Of a stretch of DNA of 5,524 nucleotides, positions 1 to 5,467 are shown in pieces. The DNA is from JANMEX01 sp031423755 (lineage in GTDB: Bacteria; Pseudomonadota; Alphaproteobacteria; Rhizobiales; Rhizobiaceae): the NCBI GenBank assembly GCA_031423755.1, contig JANPGC010000126.1, positions 1 to 5,524 of the forward strand, in the 5' to 3' direction. The translations under genes were made by a program, and so were the position numbers. The notes below the pieces were generated by a model that had not been told where the DNA came from, made no database searches, and saw only the letters and a program-made list of their open reading frames with translations. The stretch's first letter is position 1. Every line of letters begins with the position of its first letter.

Positions 1-293
1 AGGCGGTCGAACGGGTCGCGGTGGTCGGCCTTAAACTCCGCAGCGGTGAGGGCATGCTCCAGCGAGATAGGCAAGATTACAATGCTGTGCAAAGCGCAGG
101 TCTGTGAGAAGTTTTCAATCACATGCTCAGCGTCCGGCCACCTTCCGCTGAAGACTTTGAGACCAATCTCGTAAGCTGAGGCGACGCTGACGTTGGCCGG
201 GTTGGTCGAAATGATCTCGTTTGCCCGCCGCGACAGCCGCGCATTGTTGCCCAGCCACCAGACAAAGGCATGGGAATCAATAAGGATGTTCAA
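1..293 (-). CDS. PIN-domain toxin, VapC-like ribonuclease (C-terminus cut by window edge)
   Basis: This is the toxin of a type II toxin-antitoxin pair; PIN-domain toxins are Mg-dependent endoribonucleases that cleave RNA such as tRNA or rRNA. About 97 residues are visible. The N-terminus reads NILIDSHAFVWWL, a classic PIN opening with acidic D6; E42 lies in SAYEIGLK, and D93 and D96 lie in HRDPFDR, giving the expected acidic active-site quartet. Family members are about 125-135 aa, so roughly 30 residues lie beyond the left edge. I chose the TTG at 293-291 because it places the conserved start directly at residue 1 and overlaps the antitoxin stop (TTGA). No ATG is available in frame, and a second in-frame TTG lies at 308-306. 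There is no clear Shine-Dalgarno, so translation is probably coupled to the antitoxin. The family call is firm; the RNA target cannot be read from sequence. Confidence 0.88.
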   Translation of the reverse strand, partial: MNILIDSHAFVWWLGNNARLSRRANEIISTNPANVSVASAYEIGLKVFSGRWPDAEHVIENFSQTCALHSIVILPISLEHALTAAEFKADHRDPFDR

Positions 294-535
294 TCTTTGC
301 CATACCAAAGCTCGAGTTCTTCGGGGGGCATCGGCGTCAGGAACAGATCATCCGGCAGACAGGCCAACTCAGGATGCGAGCCGCCAACGCGCTTGACATT
401 TGGCTTAACCTCGCTCGCAACCAGCCGCGCCACTGGCTTGTCGCGGCGCATGATGGTGATCTCCTCGCCCGCTTCAACGCGGGCGATAAGCTTGGAAAGA
501 TCTGTCTTGGCTTTGTGGATCGTGACGCTCGCCAT
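290..535 (-). CDS. Phd/YefM-family antitoxin
   Basis: This 81-aa protein is the antitoxin that binds and neutralises the adjacent PIN toxin and represses its own promoter. The N-terminal half (about residues 1-45, with HKAKTDLSKLI and MRRDKPVARLV) has the typical Phd/YefM DNA-binding fold pattern. The C-terminal half (about 46-81) is the acidic, proline-containing tail with a DD and an aromatic-rich end (ELWYG), as expected for the segment that wraps the toxin. The ATG has a GGAG at 547-544, eight bases upstream. The stop TGA overlaps the toxin start, so the two form one transcript. The call rests on sequence pattern and on the paired PIN gene. Confidence 0.9.
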   Translation of the reverse strand: MASVTIHKAKTDLSKLIARVEAGEEITIMRRDKPVARLVASEVKPNVKRVGGSHPELACLPDDLFLTPMPPEELELWYGKD

Positions 536-561
536 GTGACTTGCTCCGGCTTTCGATCAAC

Positions 562-586
562 TTAGCTAACTTAGCTAAAGAGTCAA
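562..586 (-). promoter_or_regulatory. Toxin-antitoxin promoter with tandem TTAGCTAA operator
   Basis: Two perfect 8-bp palindromes TTAGCTAA lie at 562-569 and 571-578, nine bases apart centre to centre. Just upstream on the minus strand is a -35-like TTGACT (586-581), followed after 16 bases by a weak -10-like TAAGTT (564-559). The palindromes therefore sit in the promoter spacer and overlap the -10 region, where a bound antitoxin dimer would block RNA polymerase. Phd/YefM antitoxins are known to bind paired short palindromes in their own promoters. The repeats are directly visible; the operator role is inferred. The -35 begins only four bases past the stop of the upstream TPR gene, so some read-through from that gene is possible. 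Confidence 0.7.
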
Positions 587-589
587 CGA

Positions 590-2326
590 CTAGCCCTTCT
601 TGTCGCTGATCGCCTCAGCCACAACAGGCTCGGTAGCGGCCAGCTTGGCCTTGATCTTGCCATTGTCGACATCCTCCGACTTTGCATCCAGCGAGTGCTG
701 CCACTGGAAACGCGCCTCGATCTTGCGGCCGACGCGCCAGTAGGCGTCGCCGAGATGGTCATTGATCGTGGCGTCTTCCGGGCGAAGGCTGATGGCTCGT
801 TCCAATTCCGCCGCCGCCTCGTCAAACCGTCCTAGCCGGTAGTATGCCCAGCCCAGCGAATCGACGATGTAGCCGTCATCCGGACGCAACTCGACAGCCT
901 TGCGGATCATGCCCAGCGCCTCGTCGAGATTCATGTTCATATCGACCCAGGAATAGCCGAGATAGTTCAACACCTGCGGCTGGTCCGGATACAGTTTCAG
1001 CGCGGTCTTGAAACTCTCTTCGGCAACCGGCCAAGTCTTGGTCCGCTCATGGGCAATGCCGCGCTGGTAGAACAGGTTCCAGTCATTGCGGTCCGGCGTG
1101 CCGATGGCAGTGACAGCCTTGTCATAGACATCTGCGGCGGCCTTGAAATCCTTCTTGCCTGCATGAACCCCGCCAAGCGCCAGATAGGCGCGAGTGTCAT
1201 CCGGCTTTGCCTCTATCAATGCGGTAAGTTTCTGAACGGCCTCTTCCGTCTTGTCCATGTCGGCAAGATTGAGGCCCGTCTGCAAGTCCGCCCCGCGCCG
1301 GAACGGCGACTGCACGGAGACCTTGTCATAGTAGGCAATCGCATCGGCCTGCCGTTCCTGCTGCTCGGCAATCGCCGCCAATTGGATCAATGTCACGTCG
1401 CTTTGCGGCTTTGCAGCCAAGGCGAGTTGCAAATACATCAGCGCAAAGCCCTCAGACCCATCGCGCCGGACGGCGGAACCAAGGTCAAACAGCACCTCTG
1501 CCGCCCCGTCTTTCGGCGACGCAATCAGCGGCTGAACTGGCGTGCCGTCCTCCAGCGCCTTCTTCAGCGCCAGCAGCGGCGGACGTTCCGGCGCAATTTC
1601 CAGGCCGCGATCAATAACCCCAAGCGCCTCCTTGGTCTTGCCGTCACGGGCATAGAACAGCGCATAAGATTCAATCAGCCGCAGCCACGAGTCTGGCGCA
1701 GAAGCACTGTCCGTGTTGCTCGCTGCCGCTTCGTAGGCCTCCTGCGCCGCAGCCTTGTCGCCGGATGCATCGAGAATCAGCGCTTTGTGGATGGATAGGA
1801 ACAGGTCATACCATTCCGGACCCTTGAGCTTGGCGACAAAATCCGCGCCACCCTTGCCATCACCCGCGCCAAGCTTCACCCAGCCGGTCATCAGACCGGT
1901 GATCAGCCGGTCAAGATCGCTCTGCAGCGCCAATTTCAGAAGCGTCTCCGCCTTGTCCCACTCTCCGCTGCCAATGGCATCAATCGCCAGAGCGACACGC
2001 GAAACGCGCTCAATTTCAGCCGACGCTTTCAGCTTCTCGGCATAGGGTAAGGCTTCTGTAAACTGGCCATCGGTGAGCAACGCCACAAGAAGACTTTGCT
2101 CAAACTGCTTGTTGCCGGGATCAAAAGCCAGCGCCTGCTTGTAATAGGCGATCATCGCCTTGAAATCATTGTCGCCTTCCGCAACCTGCGCCGAAAGAAT
2201 CGCGCCGGTCAGTGTGCGCGAACTGACAATGTCATTGGCGGCCGGATCGGCAGCTGCCAACGCGCCGGTCGCTGCCACGCCAGCGACGGTCATCGCCAGC
2301 CAAAGTTTGAATGTCTTACGTGTCAT
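590..2326 (-). CDS. Exported tetratricopeptide-repeat (TPR) protein
   Basis: This 578-aa protein has an N-terminal Sec signal peptide (basic MTRKTFK, hydrophobic stretch to about residue 22, AxA-type cleavage near 22-26) and then a helical repeat solenoid. The clearest TPR units are around residues 380-413, 417-450, 450-485, 487-520 and 521-550, with consensus pieces such as YLGYSW, DEALGMIRKAVELRPDD, SLGWAYYRLGRFDEAAAELE and DHLGDAYWRVGR. Weaker repeats cover about 38-120 and 200-380. The mature chain has no cysteine, and there is no lipobox. Proteins of this size and C-terminal pattern are common in alphaproteobacteria; TPRs are protein-binding scaffolds, so a periplasmic or envelope assembly role is likely, but the partner is unknown. 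I start at the ATG at 2326 because it begins the signal peptide and has GGGA seven bases upstream; the reading frame stays open up to 2428. Confidence 0.88.
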   Translation of the reverse strand: MTRKTFKLWLAMTVAGVAATGALAAADPAANDIVSSRTLTGAILSAQVAEGDNDFKAMIAYYKQALAFDPGNKQFEQSLLVALLTDGQFTEALPYAEKLKASAEIERVSRVALAIDAIGSGEWDKAETLLKLALQSDLDRLITGLMTGWVKLGAGDGKGGADFVAKLKGPEWYDLFLSIHKALILDASGDKAAAQEAYEAAASNTDSASAPDSWLRLIESYALFYARDGKTKEALGVIDRGLEIAPERPPLLALKKALEDGTPVQPLIASPKDGAAEVLFDLGSAVRRDGSEGFALMYLQLALAAKPQSDVTLIQLAAIAEQQERQADAIAYYDKVSVQSPFRRGADLQTGLNLADMDKTEEAVQKLTALIEAKPDDTRAYLALGGVHAGKKDFKAAADVYDKAVTAIGTPDRNDWNLFYQRGIAHERTKTWPVAEESFKTALKLYPDQPQVLNYLGYSWVDMNMNLDEALGMIRKAVELRPDDGYIVDSLGWAYYRLGRFDEAAAELERAISLRPEDATINDHLGDAYWRVGRKIEARFQWQHSLDAKSEDVDNGKIKAKLAATEPVVAEAISDKKG

Positions 2327-2457
2327 CTTGAAGTCCCGTTTCACCCACATGGCCGCGTTGTCCATACATGGGCTTGAAAGTGTCCAAATCACTAGGCCGA
2401 ACATGGCTTTTTTACGTGGCGGGAGCAAGGCGTGCGCGAAAGCCTGTCAACGCGAAG

Positions 2458-3300
2458 TCACTCAGCGTCCTTTGCCTCATCGGCAAAATGCTTTGCGAGC
2501 AGTCCGGCGTGAAATTGTGCAAGCTCATAACAAAAGGTGACCTGCCGTTTTTCTGCGTCCCAGAAAGCGTTCGGCTCGCCGCAGCTTGCGCCGCGCAAGG
2601 TTATTCCGGGTTCAAGCCTGTAGCGCTTGCCGATGCCTTCCTGCAAAACGCCAAGCAAATCAGCGGCTTTGACAAGTTCAGCGTAGGCAGCAAGCTCGCC
2701 TTGCGCGTCATCATAGACGATATCAAACTTGGATTCGCTGCCGTCGGTGATCAACGCGTCTTCCAATGATGCATTCCAGCTGTCGAGCGCATTTTGATAG
2801 TCATTGGCGCAGCGGTCGCGCCGGTCCTGCGGCAATTCGACTTGGTCGGCAAATTCCTTGAACCGTTCAGCATCTTGGCCCACCATCATGCAGACCATGG
2901 AATAGGCGCGCTGCTGGTCCAGGCTGTGTTCGTCCCAAAAGGCATACTCCGCCCCGGCCTCCTGCGCGGCTTCGTCAGAGAGAAACCAACCGTCGGCAGA
3001 ATCAGTCAGCGCCTTGTCGAGAGTCTCGTCCACAGGTTCCAGAAGCGTGATCGCAGACAGCGTGTCGACAGCATCCTCCTCCTTGCCAAGCACGGGCAGG
3101 CCAAGCTCCGAAACAAGCATGTGCCCGGCTTCATGGAACAGAACGAAGATCGCATTGCCGACGATGAACTCAACCGCCTCGTCCTGCTGCTCTTCGGTCA
3201 GGCCCTCAAATTCCTTTGGAAGGTCAGACTCAGCCTTCGCCGCCGCAGCAGCAGACGTCAAAATCAAAACGGAAAACACAAAATTGCGCAGGAAACCCAT
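2458..3300 (-). CDS. DUF4344-type secreted zinc metallopeptidase-like protein
   Basis: This 280-aa protein carries a Sec signal peptide (residues 1 to about 23, ending AAAAAKA) and a zincin motif HEAGH at 56-60, with H56 and H60 as metal ligands and E57 as the general base. Downstream lies GKEEDAVD (72-79), the acidic block that in DUF4344 proteins probably supplies the third ligand. Other family-like landmarks are DEHSLDQQRAY (123-133) with C137, then C164, and a C-terminal C240 with FCYEL containing C257, so two disulfides are plausible. DUF4344 is annotated as a putative metallopeptidase; substrates are not known to me. The ATG at 3300 is chosen because it starts the signal peptide and has a GGGGG run (3312-3308) seven bases upstream. 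The open frame to 3432 would overlap the previous gene. A likely terminator lies between the two genes. Confidence 0.85.
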   Translation of the reverse strand: MGFLRNFVFSVLILTSAAAAAKAESDLPKEFEGLTEEQQDEAVEFIVGNAIFVLFHEAGHMLVSELGLPVLGKEEDAVDTLSAITLLEPVDETLDKALTDSADGWFLSDEAAQEAGAEYAFWDEHSLDQQRAYSMVCMMVGQDAERFKEFADQVELPQDRRDRCANDYQNALDSWNASLEDALITDGSESKFDIVYDDAQGELAAYAELVKAADLLGVLQEGIGKRYRLEPGITLRGASCGEPNAFWDAEKRQVTFCYELAQFHAGLLAKHFADEAKDAE

Positions 3301-3350
3301 CAAAATACCCCCGGATTCACTCAACACGCCTGGACCGCACTCGCCGGGCC

Positions 3351-3391
3351 AAAACGGGGAACAAGCGCAGCCTTCGCCGCGCTGGTCCCCG
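3351..3391 (-). terminator. Probable intrinsic terminator after the 107-aa gene
   Basis: Read on the minus strand, CGGGGA (3391-3386) pairs with TCCCCG (3360-3355), and inside it GCGC (3382-3379) pairs with GCGC (3368-3365). Between the two helices are a bulge and a mismatch, and the loop is about ten bases. The hairpin is followed at once by TTTT (3354-3351). It starts eight bases after the TAG of the 107-aa gene, the usual place for a Rho-independent terminator. The short T run makes efficiency uncertain. Confidence 0.6.
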
Positions 3392-3398
3392 ATGCCGG

Positions 3399-3722
3399 CT
3401 ACTTCTCGAATGTGATATTCGGCGTCTTGCAAATGTCCAGATCCGTCAGTTCATGTTCCGCGCCGTCTTCATCGACTGCCTTCAGGTCATAAACACACTG
3501 GTCGCTGCCATCCGCAATGGTGACAGTGCCGGAGCCGCCGCCTTCAAGAACGTCCTGCCCCAGAATGTCTTCGCCCCATTCATCGGTGTTGGCTGGCGAG
3601 GCATAGAATTCGTCGATCTGGTACTCGCTCTTGTTTTCAAGCGTGAATTTGACATCCTCGGCAAACGCAAACCCGGTGGAAGCCGCAACAAGCAAGGCAG
3701 CGGCGGTCAGTGTGAACTTCAT
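3399..3722 (-). CDS. Small exported acidic protein, conserved hypothetical
   Basis: This 107-aa protein has a clear signal peptide (MKFTLTAAALLVAASTGFAFA, cleavage near residue 21) and a mature chain of about 86 residues that is strongly acidic. Recognisable blocks are YQIDEFYASP (34-43), DEWGEDILG (47-55) and CVYDLKAVDEDG (76-87), ending in a second cysteine, C98; C76 and C98 probably form one disulfide. From memory, relatives with the same Y-x-I-D-E-x-Y and W-G-E-D-x-L-G blocks occur in many alphaproteobacteria, and some carry a misleading argininosuccinate lyase label, which this short secreted chain cannot be. The function is unknown; a small beta-sandwich is a guess. The start ATG has AGGA (3733-3730) seven bases upstream. 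The frame remains open to 3761, but the signal peptide fixes the start. Confidence 0.82.
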   Translation of the reverse strand: MKFTLTAAALLVAASTGFAFAEDVKFTLENKSEYQIDEFYASPANTDEWGEDILGQDVLEGGGSGTVTIADGSDQCVYDLKAVDEDGAEHELTDLDICKTPNITFEK

Positions 3723-3770
3723 GGCATGATCCTGTAAAAGCAGCCGCATCAGCGCGGCCATCCCGGCCCC

Positions 3771-3799
3771 ATTACCACGAACGCAGGCGTTGTGAACAA
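3771..3799 (-). promoter_or_regulatory. Weak candidate promoter for the 107-aa gene
   Basis: On the minus strand TTGTTC (3799-3794) is followed after 17 bases by GGTAAT (3776-3771), about 50 bases before the ATG at 3722. Spacing is ideal but each box matches the sigma70 consensus in only three or four positions. The spacer also contains an imperfect hairpin (CACAACG...CGTTcGTG). It lies in the 97-bp gap after the 108-aa gene and is the best candidate there. Confidence 0.25.
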
Positions 3800-3819
3800 A
3801 CCGGCACGGGAAATGTCGG

Positions 3820-4146
3820 CTACCAGGCGCAGAGTTTCACGTTCATTTCCGGATTGTTCCAGCAAGCCGGATCGTCCTCCTGCCGGACGAACATCCCGCC
3901 GACGGATATGTTCCTGTTGCCAAAGTTGATGAAGCCATAGGCAAAGCCGGGCTGGTCAACGACCAGAACGTAAGTCGGCGTGGCCTTGCTCTTGACCTCA
4001 AAGCTGCCTAGCCTGTCGGTAGCCTTGAACGCGCACGGGAAATAGCCATCGTCCGTAGCAAAGCAGCGCGCCTGTTTGGCGAGTGCGGGGGAGGAGATGA
4101 GGGCCAGAAGAAGGGTGGCGACGGCGGTCTGGATTTTGATGGTCAT
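3820..4146 (-). CDS. Small exported four-cysteine protein, hypothetical
   Basis: This 108-aa protein begins with a Sec signal peptide (MTIKIQ then a hydrophobic core, cleavage near ALA at 21-23). The mature 85 residues contain exactly four cysteines, C28, C38, C95 and C106, which suggests two disulfides formed in the periplasm. The centre has alternating beta-like segments (YVLVVDQPGFAYGFINFGNRNISVG covers residues 59-83, shown here in part: VDQPGFAYGFINFGNRN), and the chain ends in C-A-W. I do not recognise a named domain. The ATG at 4146 has only a weak GGA seven bases upstream. It precedes another small exported protein by 97 bp on the same strand, so co-expression is possible but not demonstrated. 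Confidence 0.8.
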   Translation of the reverse strand: MTIKIQTAVATLLLALISSPALAKQARCFATDDGYFPCAFKATDRLGSFEVKSKATPTYVLVVDQPGFAYGFINFGNRNISVGGMFVRQEDDPACWNNPEMNVKLCAW

Positions 4147-4343
4147 GGGTTAGTCCGTCATGGCATTGCTAAAGGCAGATTTGCATACTCGAGGTAGCTT
4201 GTCTTGGGGCGCGGTTGGCATTGGTCGCTGGCATGTCCTGGACCGGGTTGGAAACTCAACAAAGACGTGCGGACTGAAGCTCGACTGGGCCGGAGTGAAT
4301 GCCACCAGTTGCTTGAGTTTTCTTCACTTGTGAAATCACCCAC
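4147..4343. other. Divergent intergenic region without a convincing gene
   Basis: This is the leftmost part of the 243-bp gap between the leftward exported-protein genes and the rightward DpnI operon. Short open frames exist on both strands (about 59-61 codons), but they lack ribosome binding sites and show no family pattern. The promoter of the 108-aa gene must lie here or overlap it, yet I see no pair of boxes good enough to mark. The only distinct structure is the palindrome at 4323-4334. Confidence 0.6.
4323..4334. repeat. 12-bp palindrome TTCACTTGTGAA, candidate operator
   Basis: TTCAC at 4323-4327 and GTGAA at 4330-4334 are perfect inverted arms around a two-base centre. The element ends nine bases before the -35 box of the rightward promoter, a position suited to an activator or repressor. 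No regulator gene is visible in the window, so the regulatory role is inference. Confidence 0.35.
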
Positions 4344-4372
4344 TTGCTAACCATCTGATTCAGATCCATAAT
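4344..4372 (+). promoter_or_regulatory. Sigma70-type promoter of the Cys-rich/DpnI operon
   Basis: TTGCTA (4344-4349) and CATAAT (4367-4372) are separated by exactly 17 bases and match the housekeeping consensus at four and five of six positions. Transcription would begin near 4379. The spacer contains a GANTC site (GATTC, 4358-4362), the target of the alphaproteobacterial methylase CcrM, and a GATC site (4363-4366); a second GATC lies at 4383-4386. The leader before the first gene is short, about 10 or 29 bases depending on which TTG is used. Confidence 0.6.
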
Positions 4373-4389
4373 TTTTCAATTGTGATCCG

Positions 4390-4701
4390 TTGGAGCCCGT
4401 TTCCCCGTTGGCTTGGTACCTTAACAAATACGAATGTGCTGAGTGCGAAACTTCTTGGGAGGACGAGTGGTCTTGCGGGTGCGATGACGAATGTCCGGGC
4501 TGCGGCAGAGATTTCTCACCTTATGATTCCGAGAATCTTTCGGCTTACGTCGAGAAAGAGAAAGATGGTTGGTACCATGTTTACTATTCTCCGCCCGAAG
4601 CTGACCACGGCCCAGACTATATGCTGATGGCGATCGCGTGCTGGAAGAGCTTGGCGGAAATCCTCGAGAAGTTGGCATTCGAATTGGCGTCGCCAGAATG
4701 A
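4390..4701 (+). CDS. Small cysteine-rich zinc-ribbon-like protein, first gene of the DpnI operon
   Basis: This protein is up to 103 aa. Six cysteines lie in residues 16-38: C16-x2-C19, then C29-x-C31, then C35-x2-C38, a pattern that would bind zinc through two CxxC knuckles, with C29 and C31 as spare ligands. The core NKYECAECETSWEDEW and the CPGCG knuckle resemble small hypothetical proteins I know from alphaproteobacteria; no function is established. The rest is acidic, with a helical C-terminal tail (about 82-103). Only TTG starts exist: 4390, or 4408, which has GGAG at 4392-4395 and would begin right at AWYLNKYEC. I favour 4408 biologically but give the longest frame. The stop TGA overlaps the ATG of the DpnI gene (ATGA, 4698-4701), so the two are co-transcribed and probably translationally coupled. 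A regulator, chaperone or partner of the nuclease are possible roles. Confidence 0.75.
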   Translation: MEPVSPLAWYLNKYECAECETSWEDEWSCGCDDECPGCGRDFSPYDSENLSAYVEKEKDGWYHVYYSPPEADHGPDYMLMAIACWKSLAEILEKLAFELASPE

Positions 4702-5465
4702 AGTTGGGCTTCTCAGAGCCTCAGAGACTATACGAAAGCGGCTCGCAGAACGCGCGTACGCTGACTGAGGCGTGGGTTGCAGAGTCGATGTATTGTCCCA
4801 ACTGCGGGCACCCAAAGCTGAACCAGTTCCCCGCAAATCTGCCTGTTGCCGATTTTTTCTGTGCCGCGTGCAATGATCAGTTTGAACTCAAGAGTCAGAA
4901 AAAGGTATTTGGCCGGACAATCGCAAACGGTGCCTACGCAACCAAGGTGCAAAGGCTCGAATGCAATTCATCGCCAAATCTAATTCTTATGAACTACAGC
5001 CAGACCGAGCAGTCGGTTAAAGACATCATTTTGATCCCAAAGCGTTTTTTTGTGCCGTCGATTGTTGAAAAACGAAAACCGCTCGGTGAGACCGCAAGGC
5101 GGGCTGGATGGGTTGGTTCCAACATACTCATTGGAAACGTGCCCCAGTCTGGTCGGTTCGTGCTTTGTGAACGTGGAATAATTGCACCGAAAGAGCTTGT
5201 GCTCAAACAGTGGCAGAAGACAGCATTTCTCAACAATATGACCGCAACCGCAAGGGGTTGGCTTGTCGAAGTGATGAGTTGCGTTGATCAACTCAACAAA
5301 GACGGCTTCCTTCTTGAAGATGTATACCGCTTCGAAACGAAGCTCTCACAGCTCTATCCGGATAACAATAACGTCCGCCCGAAAATCAGACAGCAGCTAC
5401 AAGTCTTGCGTGACAGCGGATATCTCGAATTTCTCGGGAACGGACGTTATCGGATTTCGGCGTAA
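4698..5465 (+). CDS. dpnI: DpnI-family methyl-directed restriction endonuclease (Gm6ATC)
   Basis: This 255-aa protein matches S. pneumoniae DpnI (254 aa) from end to end. DpnI is a type IIM enzyme that cuts GATC only when the adenine is methylated. The N-terminal PD-(D/E)XK domain keeps the catalytic set D52, E63 and K65 (PVADFFC...FELK) and four zinc cysteines C33, C36, C55 and C58. Further shared blocks are GAYAT (near 78-82), ARRAGWVG with W138 at the position of the methyl-sensing tryptophan of DpnI, and the C-terminal winged helix (about 185-255) with YRFE and KIRQQLQVLRD. The ATG at 4698 is chosen over the open frame from 4638 because it aligns with the DpnI start and overlaps the preceding stop as ATGA; there is no Shine-Dalgarno, so coupling is likely. 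No GATC methylase is nearby, as expected. Third codon positions are more AT-rich than in the genes to the left, which suggests transfer. Confidence 0.95.
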   Translation: MKLGFSEPQRLYESGSQNARTLTEAWVAESMYCPNCGHPKLNQFPANLPVADFFCAACNDQFELKSQKKVFGRTIANGAYATKVQRLECNSSPNLILMNYSQTEQSVKDIILIPKRFFVPSIVEKRKPLGETARRAGWVGSNILIGNVPQSGRFVLCERGIIAPKELVLKQWQKTAFLNNMTATARGWLVEVMSCVDQLNKDGFLLEDVYRFETKLSQLYPDNNNVRPKIRQQLQVLRDSGYLEFLGNGRYRISA

Positions 5466-5467
5466 CC

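Noticed and set aside
1049..1798. Long plus-strand open frame (249 codons) opposite the TPR gene
   Set aside because: It is the antisense shadow of the TPR gene; it is rich in Arg, Gln and Leu without domain pattern, while the minus strand has clear TPR consensus motifs.
2445..2450. Perfect TTGACA box on the minus strand upstream of the TPR gene
   Set aside because: No acceptable -10 hexamer lies 16-18 bases downstream (the position reads TGCTCC), so I did not call a promoter.
2794..3492. Plus-strand open frame (232 codons) opposite the DUF4344 gene
   Set aside because: It overlaps the HEAGH gene antisense and runs into the neighbouring gene; no recognisable motif or ribosome site.
3741..3760. 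Short hairpin GCCGC...GCGGC followed by TGCTTTT on the minus strand, before the 107-aa gene
   Set aside because: The five-pair stem lies between the candidate promoter and the ATG, far from the previous stop; too weak to call a terminator.
4158..4343. Minus-strand 61-codon frame and an overlapping plus-strand frame of 59 codons (from 4160) in the divergent gap
   Set aside because: Neither has a ribosome binding site, a family-like sequence or coding-style codon use; best treated as intergenic.
4638..4697. Upstream in-frame extension of the DpnI gene by 20 codons
   Set aside because: DpnI aligns from the ATG at 4698, and the extension overlaps the GC3-rich end of the preceding gene.
4254..5304. 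14-bp direct repeat ACTCAACAAAGACG at 4254-4267 and 5291-5304
   Set aside because: One copy is inside the DpnI coding sequence and the other in the intergenic gap; no flanking mobile-element structure, and a chance match of this length in 5.5 kb is unlikely but not remarkable.
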